From: Weissella confusa
Lineage (GTDB): Bacteria; Bacillota; Bacilli; Lactobacillales; Lactobacillaceae
Assembly (NCBI GenBank): GCA_016466735.1
Contig: JAAOED010000014.1
Location: 1 to 64,000, forward strand
Length of the DNA: 64,000 nt
Direction of reading: 5' to 3'
In this document: piece by piece, positions 1-9,270 of the stretch
How positions within the stretch are numbered: the stretch's first letter is position 1
How the letters are laid out: every line of letters starts with the position of its first letter
Translations under genes and position numbers: made by a program
Notes under the pieces: generated by a model
Databases searched by the model: none
The model's input: only the letters and a program-made list of their open reading frames with translations
Told to the model about the DNA's origin: nothing

Positions 1-117
1 CTGGTTGCAGCTGGTCTGTCCTTTTTTATTTTTACACCCAAAAACAAAAAAAAGGTACCAACAACCAATCGCGTGAGCGAGTGGTCATCAGTACCAAATA
101 TTTTAGAACCAGATTTT
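1..117 (+). other. 3' end of an upstream transcript, gene not identified
   Basis: The first 117 bases lie upstream of a strong terminator on the + strand, so they should be the tail of an upstream gene or its 3' untranslated region. All three forward frames are open at the window edge. Frame 2 gives a hydrophobic stretch followed by a basic tail and stops at 74-76; frame 3 stops at 117-119, right at the terminator; frame 1 runs through the terminator and is unlikely. Many lactobacilli carry a small membrane protein gene (DUF3397) just before mraZ, which would fit frame 2, but too little is visible to name it. Confidence 0.25.
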
Positions 118-152
118 AAAAGCGCGACCTTGGTTTTAAGGTCGCGCTTTTT
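118..152 (+). terminator. Rho-independent terminator before the mraZ control region
   Basis: A 14-bp perfect stem (118-131 with 138-151), GC-rich in its core, has a 6-nt loop and ends in a T run. It separates the upstream transcript from the dcw cluster. Its A-rich left side means it may also work on the other strand. Confidence 0.9.
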
Positions 153-616
153 GTGTGGTTTGGGTGCTAAGTGGGGATTACACCCTATGATGTCATGGGG
201 TGTAATGAACGAAACAATGGTCTGATGGCGTCAGTTGGGATGCCACCCACTTTTTGTTCAAATCCCCACCACTTTCCACCACCTAATCTTCCCTCCCACT
301 GTTCCCCACCTCCCACCATCTCCATAACTAAGTTGTTAACCGTTGGTATATCAAGGATTTGACCTTATAACCTTAAAAAATTCTTCATTTTCTAAAGTTA
401 TTCGAAAACTTGTAAAGTGACTGTTAAAAAGGAGCGTCAGGGCCGGTGTAATAGGCTTTTGAACCCTAAAATACACCATATATCCCAGTGGTAGAACGTG
501 GGGGCAGGTGGTGGAAGGTGGGAGATTGTGGTAAATTAAATGTATTGAAATGTCGACTATTCTCAATACGCCACAGCATCTGAAATTGCTGAATAATTTG
601 AAAGGGGGTATCGCCG
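153..616. promoter_or_regulatory. Gene-free mraZ upstream region with two MraZ-box arrays
   Basis: No convincing gene lies in these 464 bases. Five GTGG boxes at exact 10-bp steps start at 488, 498, 508, 518 and 528, about 85-130 bp before mraZ. Arrays of this kind are the known operator of MraZ, which represses the dcw cluster in several bacteria. A second array on the opposite strand (CCAC at 266, 276, 296 and 306, CCAT at 316, one 10-bp slot empty at 286) lies about 200 bp further upstream. A 9-bp inverted repeat (177-185 with 198-206, 12-nt spacer) is also present. The DNA between the arrays is AT-rich and could hold the promoter; a plausible -10 is TAAAAT at 467-472, but no clear -35 hexamer goes with it. 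Confidence 0.7.
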
Positions 617-1051
617 ATGTTCATGGGAACTTACCAACACACGTTGGATACTAAGAACCGGTTGATTATCCCCGCAAAATTCCGCAATCAGTTGGGTGAA
701 TCCTTTGTGATTACACGTTGGATGGATCACTCATTGCGTGCCTACACGATGCAAGGCTGGGAAGATTTTTCAACTAAGATTAACGCATTGCCAGAAACAA
801 ATGCCAAGGCGCGCCAATTTAAGCGTTTCGTCTTCGGTGGGGCAACAGAAGTTGAATTCGACAAGCAAGGTCGTGTGAATCTATCACCAACCTTGCGCGA
901 ATACGCAAATATCGATAAGGATGTCACGGTCTTCGGTTTGGGTGATGATACGTTCGAACTTTGGAGTGCCGAGAAGTGGCAAGTTTACGAAGAAGAAACT
1001 GCAGAGAATTTTGATGATATTGCTGATGGATTGGAAGACCTGGGCTTCTAA
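617..1051 (+). CDS. mraZ: Transcriptional regulator MraZ
   Basis: MraZ is a ring-forming DNA-binding protein with an AbrB-like fold that controls the dcw cluster. The 144-residue length is normal. Both family motifs are visible: a first SpoVT/AbrB-like repeat near residues 5-50 (DTKNRLIIPAKFR) and a second near 75-120 (DKQGRVNLSPTLREYA). The ATG at 617 gives the canonical N-terminus MFMG.YQHTLD and follows an AAAGGGGG ribosome-binding site. It is first in the dcw operon, directly downstream of 10-bp-periodic GTGG boxes, so autoregulation is expected. The acidic C-terminal tail (about 125-144) is longer than the conserved core. Confidence 0.97.
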   Translation: MFMGTYQHTLDTKNRLIIPAKFRNQLGESFVITRWMDHSLRAYTMQGWEDFSTKINALPETNAKARQFKRFVFGGATEVEFDKQGRVNLSPTLREYANIDKDVTVFGLGDDTFELWSAEKWQVYEEETAENFDDIADGLEDLGF

Positions 1052-1095
1052 CAGCAAATTGATACGAACTAGAAAGGTCGAACAGGCAATTACAT

Positions 1096-2040
1096 ATGAC
1101 GGAGTTCAATCACGTAACCGTATTGCTTAACGAAGCAATTGATAATTTAAATGTTAAGCCAGACGGAACATATGTTGATGCGACGTTGGGTGGCGGTGGT
1201 CATTCACAGTTGTTGGCAAGTCGTTTGACTACCGGAAAGCTTTGGTCATTTGATCAAGACATTACGGCAATTAACTACAACAAAGAACATTTGGCCACTG
1301 AGTTGTCTGAAGGTAAAGTTGCCTTCATTCAAAATAACTTCCGTAACTTGCGTGACGCACTTGCTGAAGTTGGGGTCACTGAAATTGATGGTATCGTCTA
1401 CGATTTGGGTGTGTCATCACCACAATTCGACGACGGACAACGTGGTTTTTCATATAACTATGATGCACCACTTGATATGCGCATGAATCAATCACAAGAA
1501 TTGACAGCGCGTACGGTAGTTAACGAGTGGGATTTCCACGACTTGCTACGCATCTTGTCACGTTACGGTGAAGAAAAATTCGCTAAGCAAATTGCACGTG
1601 CAATTGAGCGCCAACGTGAAGTTAAACCAATTGAAACCACATTTGAATTGGTTGAGGTCATCAAGTCAGCAATTCCTGCAGCGGCTCGTCGAACAGGAGG
1701 TCATCCGGCCAAGCGTTCATTCCAAGCCATTCGAATTGCCGTGAATGATGAATTGGGAGTGGTCGAAGAATCACTCGCACAAGCTTTGGATATGTTGAAG
1801 GTTGGTGGTCGTATTTCGGTCATTACTTTCCATTCGCTTGAAGATCGCCTCGTTAAGACGATGTTTAAGGAAAAGACGGCAGTTCCTGAATTGCCAGCTG
1901 GCTTGCCAATCATTCCGGATGAGATGCAACCTGATTATAAACTCGTGACGCGTAAGCCAATCTTACCTTCAGAAGAAGAAATGGCTAACAATCACCGCGC
2001 TCATTCAGCAAAGTTGCGCGTCATCGAACGACTACGATAG
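1096..2040 (+). CDS. rsmH: 16S rRNA (cytosine-1402-N4)-methyltransferase RsmH
   Basis: RsmH uses S-adenosylmethionine to methylate N4 of C1402 in the decoding centre of 16S rRNA. The SAM-binding motif [11 protein letters not shown] is at about residues 27-37, [11 protein letters not shown] at about 98-108, and the conserved [10 protein letters not shown] near residue 240. Length (314) is typical. It lies 44 bp after mraZ, the order found in nearly all dcw clusters, and is probably cotranscribed with ftsL. The start at 1096 gives the usual [14 protein letters not shown]-terminus. Confidence 0.97.
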   Translation: MTEFNHVTVLLNEAIDNLNVKPDGTYVDATLGGGGHSQLLASRLTTGKLWSFDQDITAINYNKEHLATELSEGKVAFIQNNFRNLRDALAEVGVTEIDGIVYDLGVSSPQFDDGQRGFSYNYDAPLDMRMNQSQELTARTVVNEWDFHDLLRILSRYGEEKFAKQIARAIERQREVKPIETTFELVEVIKSAIPAAARRTGGHPAKRSFQAIRIAVNDELGVVEESLAQALDMLKVGGRISVITFHSLEDRLVKTMFKEKTAVPELPAGLPIIPDEMQPDYKLVTRKPILPSEEEMANNHRAHSAKLRVIERLR

Positions 2041-2084
2041 CATATGCCGCCCATGATGGACGGTGAAGAAAGGATCTGAACATC

Positions 2085-2456
2085 ATGGATGCAATGCCAA
2101 ACTACACGCACACAACGTCGCCTCGCAAAGTTGATCAACCACAACAACGCCCACACGTTCGTGTCGTTAAGCGTAAGTTGGAAAAGCCAGGCTTTAACGC
2201 CATTGACATCGCCTTTTGCGTGGCAACTGCATTTGTTGTTGTCTTTATGGCGATGGTTGTCGTACACACGTCAAACCGTGCAGCAACAGCAAACTCACAA
2301 CTGGCAACAACGTCAGCTTCCCTTGAAAAGGTACGTAATCAAAACAATGATTTGAAGCAAGAAGTGAGTGATTTGACGAGCCCAAGTCGTTTGAACGATA
2401 TTGCGGCTAAGAACGGATTGACGCTTCAAAACCAAAACATAAGGAACGTGAAGTAG
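2085..2456 (+). CDS. ftsL: Cell division protein FtsL
   Basis: A 123-residue bitopic membrane protein: a basic, Pro/His-rich cytoplasmic region (about 1-40), one transmembrane helix (about 45-68) and an extracytoplasmic coiled coil (about 75-110). FtsL pairs with DivIB and DivIC to activate septal peptidoglycan synthesis. The sequence itself is weakly conserved, so the call rests on size, topology and position between rsmH and the division transpeptidase. Only one base separates its stop from the next gene. An in-frame ATG at 2094 is an alternative start; an AAAGGA ribosome-binding site precedes 2085. Confidence 0.9.
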   Translation: MDAMPNYTHTTSPRKVDQPQQRPHVRVVKRKLEKPGFNAIDIAFCVATAFVVVFMAMVVVHTSNRAATANSQLATTSASLEKVRNQNNDLKQEVSDLTSPSRLNDIAAKNGLTLQNQNIRNVK

Positions 2457-2457
2457 C

Positions 2458-4650
2458 ATGGTGAAGAAACAGCGGATGCCAAAACGTAACCAATCGGATA
2501 AAAACAGTCGTATTACAGGCTTTGTGCTAGTAAGTACCATGTTGCTGATTTTGGTTGTGTTGGGGGTCCGTTTTTCTTATGTTGCCATCACAAAAGACGT
2601 GAAGGGGCATAAGTTAAACGAAGCCGCTCAACAAGTTTACCGAAGTCAGAATTCAGTTCAGCCTAAGCGTGGTGAGATATTTGACTCAGTTGGGAATGTG
2701 CTAGCTGAAAACGCAACGACCTATACTTTAGCTGCAGTCATTGATGACACGCAAAAAACAAGCAAAGGAAAGCCAGCCTATGTTGCCCCAAGCCAAGATG
2801 AAAAGGTAGCTAAGCAGCTAGCGGGCATCTTGGGTGGTGATCCAAAAACTTATGTGACGACCTTAGAAAAGGGACGCAAAAATAAGTTGAAGCAGGTTCA
2901 ATTTGGCTCACGTGGACTAAAGTTAGATTCTCAAACGTATAAGAAAATCAACAAATTGAAGATACCGGGTATCACCTTTACGAACAGTGCGTCACGTTTC
3001 TATCCAAACGGGGTTTTTGCGTCAAATGTCATCGGTTATACGAGCGAAAAAACGGATGATAAGACTGGTGCACAAAGCATTGTTGGCTTGATGGGAATCG
3101 AACAAAAGTACAACAAACAACTCTCTGGTAAGAAAGGTGTTAAGACAACTTCGGCTGATGATACAGATTCGAGTGTCTCAAAGAAAGACCAATCCGTAAA
3201 AAACGGGTATGATATTTATACAACCATAAATACAAAGTTGCAGACGACGCTCGAAGAGAAGATGCAAAATTTGTATGATGATATGAAGCCTAAGTCAGCG
3301 TTGGCGATTGTGCTTGATACGAAGACGGGTAATATTGTTGCGACCACGCAACGACCTTCATTCAACGCGACTACCGGTGAGGGTATCGGCGATTACTGGA
3401 CAAATGAGATTTCAGGTTCTGTTTATGAACCGGGATCTGTTATGAAGGGAATCACCTTGGCAGCAGCAATCGACACTAACAATTGGGATGGTGATGCGTA
3501 TTATCAATCTGGAACCTTGAAGATTGGTGATAAGAGCGTTACTGACTGGAATAACGGTCAAGGTTGGGGCACGATTACGTATGCACGTGGAATTGCGGAA
3601 TCTTCAAACGTCGCGATGGCGTTGACCGAGCAAAAGATGGGTGCTGAAACATGGCACAAGTACATTAATAAGTTCCGCTTCCTACAGTCTACGGATTCTG
3701 ATTTACCAAGCGAAGAAACTGGTTTGATGCAGTTTAAGTATCCAATCGAACAAGCGAACACCTCTTACGGTCAAGCTATTTCGGTAACACCTTTGCAAAT
3801 GGTACAGGCCTATACAGCGATTGCTGGTAATGGTGAAGAAATCAAGCCGAACCTTGTTGAAAAGGTTGTTGATCCCAACACCAAAAAGGTGATTTACCAG
3901 GCTAAGCGCAAGGTTGTTGCAAAGCCAATTAAGAAATCAACAGCTGAGGCAACGCGTAAGCAATTGGAAGATGTTATTTACTCTGAGTATGGTTTGGGTC
4001 AAGCTTACGCAATCCCAGATGTTCGAACGACGGGTAAGTCTGGAACGGCGCAAATTGCGACGTCGACCGGTTATTCATCACCTGGGGATAATACGCACGA
4101 AATCCATTCATGGATGGGAATGGCACCATCAGATGATCCACGCTATTTGATGTACATTGTGACCAAGGAACCACAGCAGAACACACAAAACATTGCGACG
4201 GATATGTCTAATATGTTCGTGACGGTGATGCAACAAGCACTGACAATGTCTGATTCTGATAACAAGGTTGTTGTCAGTGAAGACCAGCAAGTGACGGTCC
4301 CAACGGTTGTTGGTGGATCAACCAATGAAGCAGAAAAAGAAGTTGAAGCAGCTAATTTGACGCCAATTGTGATGGGTGACGGTGCGACTGTCAAAAAGCA
4401 GACGCCGGCTGGTGGTCAAAAGTCATTGACGAATCAGCGTGTGTTCTTGAACACTGGTAAAAATATTGCAGTGCCAAATATGCATGGCTGGTCAAAGTCT
4501 GATGTGTTAGCTTGGGCAAAGCTAGCTGATATCAAGCCGATTATTAAGGGTGATGGTTTTGTGGCGACACAATCAATTACACCAGGTACTCAGTTAGCAG
4601 ATGGCTATCATGAAATAACGGTTGAATTTAAAAACGCGAAAGCGGAATAA
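2458..4650 (+). CDS. Septal penicillin-binding protein (class B, PBP2x/FtsI type) with PASTA domains
   Basis: Class B transpeptidase that cross-links septal peptidoglycan. Order: cytoplasmic tail, transmembrane helix (about 20-42), PBP dimerisation domain (PKRGEIFDSVG, about 64-74), transpeptidase domain and two C-terminal PASTA repeats (about 608-672 and 673-728). All three catalytic motifs are seen: SVMK with Ser327 and Lys330, SSN at 382-384 and KSGT at 527-530. The 730-residue length and the PASTA pair match PBP2x/PBP2B of Firmicutes. It sits between ftsL and mraY as expected. Naming differs by species (pbpB, pbpX, ftsI), so no single symbol is given. Confidence 0.95.
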   Translation: MVKKQRMPKRNQSDKNSRITGFVLVSTMLLILVVLGVRFSYVAITKDVKGHKLNEAAQQVYRSQNSVQPKRGEIFDSVGNVLAENATTYTLAAVIDDTQKTSKGKPAYVAPSQDEKVAKQLAGILGGDPKTYVTTLEKGRKNKLKQVQFGSRGLKLDSQTYKKINKLKIPGITFTNSASRFYPNGVFASNVIGYTSEKTDDKTGAQSIVGLMGIEQKYNKQLSGKKGVKTTSADDTDSSVSKKDQSVKNGYDIYTTINTKLQTTLEEKMQNLYDDMKPKSALAIVLDTKTGNIVATTQRPSFNATTGEGIGDYWTNEISGSVYEPGSVMKGITLAAAIDTNNWDGDAYYQSGTLKIGDKSVTDWNNGQGWGTITYARGIAESSNVAMALTEQKMGAETWHKYINKFRFLQSTDSDLPSEETGLMQFKYPIEQANTSYGQAISVTPLQMVQAYTAIAGNGEEIKPNLVEKVVDPNTKKVIYQAKRKVVAKPIKKSTAEATRKQLEDVIYSEYGLGQAYAIPDVRTTGKSGTAQIATSTGYSSPGDNTHEIHSWMGMAPSDDPRYLMYIVTKEPQQNTQNIATDMSNMFVTVMQQALTMSDSDNKVVVSEDQQVTVPTVVGGSTNEAEKEVEAANLTPIVMGDGATVKKQTPAGGQKSLTNQRVFLNTGKNIAVPNMHGWSKSDVLAWAKLADIKPIIKGDGFVATQSITPGTQLADGYHEITVEFKNAKAE

Positions 4651-4679
4651 ATAAGGGTTTATAAGAGAGGAGAAGTCAA

Positions 4680-5672
4680 ATGTCGACTTTGTTACTCGGA
4701 CTATTGGTGGGGTTGATCGCAACAATCATCGTAGTACCGCGTTTGAGGAATTGGTTTAAGAAAATTAAGGTGCAACAATTAGTGATGCGTACTGGTGAAA
4801 ATGGACCAGATCACGCAGCTAAGGCTGGAACACCTACGATGGGTGGGGCTGGATTTATTCCGGTTGTGATTATCGGTTTCATTATCTTAGCGTTTGCGAC
4901 AGGTGCGAATGCATCAACAGGTTGGGCAACATTAATCGCCATTATTGTGTTTGCCTTGGTTGGTGCCTTTGATGATAGTATCAAGGTCTTTAATCACCGC
5001 GATGAAGGACTTCGCTTCTTGCCAAAGCTATTCTCACAAATCGCTGCTGCGTTACTAGCGGTTGCAGTGCTATTCTTAGGCCACTTTGACTTCACGTTGG
5101 ATTTGCCATTTAACTTGGGTAGCATCAACAGCATTATTGTTTATACGTTGTTCACAATTTTTTGGCTTGTTGGTTGGTCAAATGCCACCAACTTGACAGA
5201 TGGGTTGGACGGCTTAGCATCTGGTACGGCGATTATTGCATACGTTGCATACTTGATTATCGCGTTCGTACAAGGTGACATGACAATGGTGTTGTTGGAT
5301 GCGTTGATGATTGGGGCATTGCTTGGCTTCTTGGTCTTTAACCACTATCCAGCATCAATCTTCATGGGTGATACTGGGTCATTGGCATTGGGCGCCGGTT
5401 TGGCGATGAACTCACTTGTCTTGCACCACGAATGGTCATTGTTGTTGATTGGTTTCGTCTTCATGGTCGAAACGTTGACCGTTATGATTCAAGTCACAAG
5501 CTATCACTTCTTTAAGAAGCGTATTTTCTTGATGACACCAATTCACCACAGTTTCGAAAAGGGTGGCTTAACTGGTAACACAGATAAGCCATGGAACGAG
5601 TGGCAAGTTGATACATTCTTCTGGGCAGTTGGACTGATTGCGGCGGTTTTGTATCTTGTGATTTTTAAGTAA
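4680..5672 (+). CDS. mraY: Phospho-N-acetylmuramoyl-pentapeptide-transferase MraY
   Basis: MraY is a polytopic membrane enzyme that transfers phospho-MurNAc-pentapeptide from UDP to undecaprenyl phosphate, making lipid I. The 330-residue protein is almost entirely hydrophobic helices (about ten). Family motifs are visible: GTPTMGG near residue 51, FDDSIKVFNHRDEGL near 98, NATNLTDGLDGLASG near 168 and a histidine-bearing PIHHSFE near 282. A good GAGAGGAG ribosome-binding site precedes the ATG at 4680. It is followed by about 100 bp with two small hairpins before murD. Confidence 0.97.
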   Translation: MSTLLLGLLVGLIATIIVVPRLRNWFKKIKVQQLVMRTGENGPDHAAKAGTPTMGGAGFIPVVIIGFIILAFATGANASTGWATLIAIIVFALVGAFDDSIKVFNHRDEGLRFLPKLFSQIAAALLAVAVLFLGHFDFTLDLPFNLGSINSIIVYTLFTIFWLVGWSNATNLTDGLDGLASGTAIIAYVAYLIIAFVQGDMTMVLLDALMIGALLGFLVFNHYPASIFMGDTGSLALGAGLAMNSLVLHHEWSLLLIGFVFMVETLTVMIQVTSYHFFKKRIFLMTPIHHSFEKGGLTGNTDKPWNEWQVDTFFWAVGLIAAVLYLVIFK

Positions 5673-5696
5673 ATCATCATTCACTAAAACACATAT

Positions 5697-5748
5697 AAAG
5701 TCGTTATAAGACTTTTTGCATTACGCAAACGCGCGGGGAACGCCCCGC
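5697..5748 (+). other. Two intercistronic hairpins between mraY and murD
   Basis: A 6-bp stem (5697-5702 with 5710-5715) ends in a short T run and resembles a weak terminator. It is followed by a very GC-rich 6-bp tetraloop hairpin (5733-5738 with 5743-5748). Together they could partly terminate or protect the dcw transcript and set murD expression; this is inference. Confidence 0.45.
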
Positions 5749-5777
5749 ATACATAACTTTTTAAAGGGGATCTGATC

Positions 5778-7121
5778 ATGAGTAAGCATGTTTTGGTAAT
5801 TGGCTTTGCACGTTCTGGGGCAGCCGTTGCGTCTTTGTTGTTAAACGAAGGTGCGCAAGTGACAGTTTCAGACCCAAAATTGGATTTGACAGATGAACGC
5901 GTGGTTGCTTTGCAAGCACAAGGTGTTGTATTTACAACGGAACAAACTGATGAGTTGCTAGCTGACGTCGACCTAATTGTTAAGAATCCTGGAATTCCAT
6001 ACCGTATTCCAGTTTTGGTCGCAGCAGAGGAAGCTGGTATTCCGATTTTCGTTGAAGTTGCAATGGCTCAACGTTACATCAAGGGAACTTGGATCGCATT
6101 AACGGGTTCAAATGGTAAGACAACCACGACTGAGATGATTGCAGCTGTGCTACGTTCGCAAGCAGATGATGAGCATGCAGTTGTTGTTGCCGGAAATATT
6201 GGGACGCCAGTGAGTGAGGTTGCCCCAACGTTGCGTGCGACCGATACACTTGTCACGGAGCTCTCATCATTCCAATTGATGGGGATGCCAACGGCTAAGC
6301 CAAATATTGCGATTATCACAAACATTTTCGCATCTCACTTGGATTACCACGGCACACGCGAAAACTATGTCGCCGCTAAGATGGGTATCACAAAGAATCA
6401 AACAGCCGACGATTTCTTGGTTATCAATGTTGACCGCGAAGAATGGGTTGAATTGTCAAAGCAAACTGCAGCGACGGTTGTCCCAGTTTCACGTCAAAAC
6501 GTGAGTCAAGAAGGTGCTTACGAACTAGATGGTACGTTGTACTTCCGTGGTGAAGCTATCATGCAAGCTAACCAACTCGGCGTTCCAGGCGATCACAACG
6601 TCGAAAACGCGTTGGTTGCGATTGCTGTTGGTAAGTTGATGAATGTGCCAAGCAATCAAATTGCGATGACATTGCGTCAATTTGGTGGTGTTGAGCATCG
6701 TTTGCAATATGTTGGCACGTTTGAAGGACGTCAAGTCTATAACGATTCAAAGGCAACTGATATTGAGGCAACGGAAATGGCGCTATCAGGATTTAAGGCG
6801 CCAGTTGTTTTGCTAGCTGGTGGTCTAGATCGTGGTGACGACCAAATGCGTTTGCTTGAAGCGATGAAGCCACACGTAAAGGCTTTGGTAGTCTTTGGTC
6901 AAACGGCAGATAAGGTTGCAGCAGTCGGTGAAGCGCTCGGTATTGAAGTGGTTCATGCAGAGGATGCACCTCATGCGGTTGAACCGGCTTTCGAATTGAG
7001 TGAGCCAGGTGACATTATTTTGCTTTCACCAGCTGCAGCATCATGGGATCAATTCCCTAATTTTGAAACACGTGGTGATTTGTTTGTGGCAGCTGTTAAG
7101 GCTCACAGCGAAGGAAAGTAG
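5778..7121 (+). CDS. murD: UDP-N-acetylmuramoyl-L-alanine--D-glutamate ligase MurD
   Basis: MurD is a cytoplasmic ATP-dependent ligase that adds D-glutamate to UDP-MurNAc-L-Ala. An N-terminal Rossmann-like domain (about 1-95) precedes the ATP-binding central domain with the Mur ligase P-loop TGSNGKTTTTEM (about 111-122), then the C-terminal domain with YNDSKATD near 321 and SPAAASWDQF near 418. Length 447 is typical. It is preceded by AAAGGGGA and followed 11 bp later by murG, so the two are translated from the same message. Confidence 0.97.
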   Translation: MSKHVLVIGFARSGAAVASLLLNEGAQVTVSDPKLDLTDERVVALQAQGVVFTTEQTDELLADVDLIVKNPGIPYRIPVLVAAEEAGIPIFVEVAMAQRYIKGTWIALTGSNGKTTTTEMIAAVLRSQADDEHAVVVAGNIGTPVSEVAPTLRATDTLVTELSSFQLMGMPTAKPNIAIITNIFASHLDYHGTRENYVAAKMGITKNQTADDFLVINVDREEWVELSKQTAATVVPVSRQNVSQEGAYELDGTLYFRGEAIMQANQLGVPGDHNVENALVAIAVGKLMNVPSNQIAMTLRQFGGVEHRLQYVGTFEGRQVYNDSKATDIEATEMALSGFKAPVVLLAGGLDRGDDQMRLLEAMKPHVKALVVFGQTADKVAAVGEALGIEVVHAEDAPHAVEPAFELSEPGDIILLSPAAASWDQFPNFETRGDLFVAAVKAHSEGK

Positions 7122-7132
7122 AGGAGATAGAT

Positions 7133-8230
7133 ATGCGTATTGTTGTTTCAGGTGGTGGAACTGGGGGACACATTTACCCAGCGCTAGCAACAGTTAAGCA
7201 ATTGAAGCAATTGGAACCAGACACCGAAGTGCTGTACATCGGTGGCGAACGTGGCTTGGAAAAGTCAATCGTGCCAGACGCTGGGTTCGACTTTAAAGCT
7301 TTGGCCGTGCAAGGATTCAGTCGCTCATTGTCACTTGATAATGTGAAGACGGTCTATCTTTTCTTGACGGCTACTCGCAAGGCTAAGAAGATGCTGGAAG
7401 AATTTAAGCCGGATGTTGTGGTTGGAACTGGTGGTTATGTTTCTGGTCCAGTGCTATACGCAGCGCAACAACTTAAGATTCCAACGGTTATTCACGAGCA
7501 AAACTCTGTTGTGGGTGTCACAAACAAGTTTTTGGCGCGTCATGTGACGAAGGTCGGGGTTGCCTTTCCGGCGGCGCTATCAGCCTTTAAGGATGGTTTA
7601 GCAACAGTTGTTGGTAATCCACGTGCCCAAGAAGTCGTTGATGGCGAAGGTTCATTTGATTGGGACACGTTGCATTTGTCTGCAGACAAGCCAACGGTAT
7701 TAATCTTTGGTGGTTCACAAGGGGCGCTGAAGTTGAACAAGGCCATGGTTGCGGGGATGTCAAAGTTTGCTAACCGTCCATATCAAGTTATCTTCGTTAC
7801 TGGTGGCAAGCGCTATGACGACGTACAAGCAGATCTACGTGCAGGTGGCGTCGTACCAGCTGAAAATGTTGCTGTTGTACCGTACATCGGTAACATGCCA
7901 CAATTGATGCCAGTTGTGGATTTGGTCGTTGGGCGTGCCGGTGCCACGAGTTTGGCTGAACAAACGGCATTGGGAAAGCCAATGGTTTTGATCCCAAGCC
8001 CATATGTGACGAATGATCACCAAACAAAGAATGCCCGTAGCTTAGTTGAAGCTGGTGCAGCAGAAATGATTACGGAAGAATCATTGTCAGGTACAACGTT
8101 GTTTGGCACAATCGACCACTTGATGACGCACGACGATCAACGTGCAGCCATGGCTAAGGCAGCTAAGGAATTAGGTGTGCCTGACGCAGCGGATCAATTC
8201 ATCAAGTTGATTAAGACAGTTATTAAATAA
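7133..8230 (+). CDS. murG: UDP-GlcNAc:lipid I N-acetylglucosaminyltransferase MurG
   Basis: MurG is a membrane-associated GT28 glycosyltransferase that adds GlcNAc to lipid I to make lipid II. The N-terminal glycine loop SGGGTGGHIYPALA is at about residues 5-18, the second glycine motif GGSQGA near 189, and the UDP-GlcNAc-binding segment GRAGATSLAEQTALGKP near 266. Length 365 is normal. It directly follows murD and precedes ftsQ, as in most lactobacilli. Confidence 0.97.
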   Translation: MRIVVSGGGTGGHIYPALATVKQLKQLEPDTEVLYIGGERGLEKSIVPDAGFDFKALAVQGFSRSLSLDNVKTVYLFLTATRKAKKMLEEFKPDVVVGTGGYVSGPVLYAAQQLKIPTVIHEQNSVVGVTNKFLARHVTKVGVAFPAALSAFKDGLATVVGNPRAQEVVDGEGSFDWDTLHLSADKPTVLIFGGSQGALKLNKAMVAGMSKFANRPYQVIFVTGGKRYDDVQADLRAGGVVPAENVAVVPYIGNMPQLMPVVDLVVGRAGATSLAEQTALGKPMVLIPSPYVTNDHQTKNARSLVEAGAAEMITEESLSGTTLFGTIDHLMTHDDQRAAMAKAAKELGVPDAADQFIKLIKTVIK

Positions 8231-8259
8231 TGACCTAACGATTGGAAAGGAGGCATATG

Positions 8260-9189
8260 ATGGCCGATGAAAATGAATCAAAGCCTAAAGGGGCAAAGTC
8301 TAGTGATATTCAAGCGCATTTAGATGCATTGTTGTCGGAAGATGACTGGTCATCATTGCCTACGCGCCAATCGCAAGAGAAAAAGGCTCGTCGTGAGTTA
8401 AAACTACCGCGTCGCTTACGTGCAACATTTGCTGAAGAACCCGAGGATTCGGTGGCGGAAAGGTTTGAACCAGCTGAAGAATCCGATCCGATTCTCTTTC
8501 CTTACGAGCGAGGTGCTCTTCTATCAGCGACGGCACTAACGGTGTTAGCGGGTGTCTTAATTTACTTGATGTCACCACTAAGTCAAGTGAATCACTATAA
8601 GGTGGTGGGTTCAGAGATCCTTAGTAAAAAAGTGGTATTAGATGCGGCCCAGTTGAAAACCGGGCAACCGCTTTTGACGACTCTCCATCAAGCTGATTAC
8701 TTCAGTAAAATGGCTGCTCAACGCAATCCACAAATTTCAGGCCTCAAGTTCGAGTTGGTTTCTGACAACACCATTGAAATTAAGGTTAACGAAATTGTGA
8801 AAGTTGGGTATGTGAAGGCAGGTACACATTACTATCCAATTTTGGAAAACGGTAAGATGTTAACGGGTGGCGAGGCGGATCAACCAGTTGGTGGCTTGCC
8901 GCTTTACGACAATTTCACTTCGGTCGCTGATTTAAAGTTAGTTTTAGCTGAGTTTGGTAAGCTACCTTTGGCTTTGCGACGGTCGGTTTCTGAAATTGTT
9001 TGGTCACCAACTAAGCAAAACAATCAACGTCTTGAGCTGTACATGAATGATGGCAATCAAGTTTTGATTAGTGCGAATGACCTCGCAAGTAAGCTAAAAT
9101 ATTATCCAGCCATGGCTGCATCGCTGGATAATAAAACCGGAATTGCTGACTTACAAGTCGGTGCATATTTCACACCATACGGACAATAG
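8260..9189 (+). CDS. ftsQ: Cell division protein DivIB/FtsQ
   Basis: Bitopic division protein with a long charged cytoplasmic region (about 1-85), a transmembrane helix (about 88-108), a POTRA domain starting right after it (NHYKVVGSEILSKKVVLDAA) and a FtsQ/DivIB beta domain. It forms the complex with FtsL and DivIC that activates the septal synthase. Two ATGs occur at 8257 and 8260; the second lies 6 nt after the AGGAGG at 8248-8253 and is chosen. From 8260 the protein is 309 residues. The acidic and basic cytoplasmic part is usual for DivIB of Gram-positive bacteria. Confidence 0.93.
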   Translation: MADENESKPKGAKSSDIQAHLDALLSEDDWSSLPTRQSQEKKARRELKLPRRLRATFAEEPEDSVAERFEPAEESDPILFPYERGALLSATALTVLAGVLIYLMSPLSQVNHYKVVGSEILSKKVVLDAAQLKTGQPLLTTLHQADYFSKMAAQRNPQISGLKFELVSDNTIEIKVNEIVKVGYVKAGTHYYPILENGKMLTGGEADQPVGGLPLYDNFTSVADLKLVLAEFGKLPLALRRSVSEIVWSPTKQNNQRLELYMNDGNQVLISANDLASKLKYYPAMAASLDNKTGIADLQVGAYFTPYGQ

Positions 9190-9261
9190 TAAAACTAAGA
9201 TTTCTTTTCAAACAAAAATGCGATAATCCCGCAAGAGGTCTGGAAGAACCCTTATAAAGTA

Positions 9262-9270
9262 TGGTATTAT
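9262..9270 (+). promoter_or_regulatory. Possible ftsA promoter (extended -10)
   Basis: TGG directly followed by TATTAT (9265-9270) in the 140-bp ftsQ-ftsA gap is an extended -10 element. No good -35 hexamer is seen. The gap is the longest inside the ftsQ-ftsZ stretch, which makes a local promoter for ftsA-ftsZ reasonable. Confidence 0.45.

Noticed and set aside
488-531. The 10-bp repeats as a CRISPR-like or tandem-repeat array
   Set aside because: Only 4 bases per unit are conserved, and the position before mraZ identifies them as MraZ boxes.
171-566. Small frames on both strands upstream of mraZ
   Set aside because: Their composition follows the periodic GTGG/CCAC boxes and there is no proper start context.
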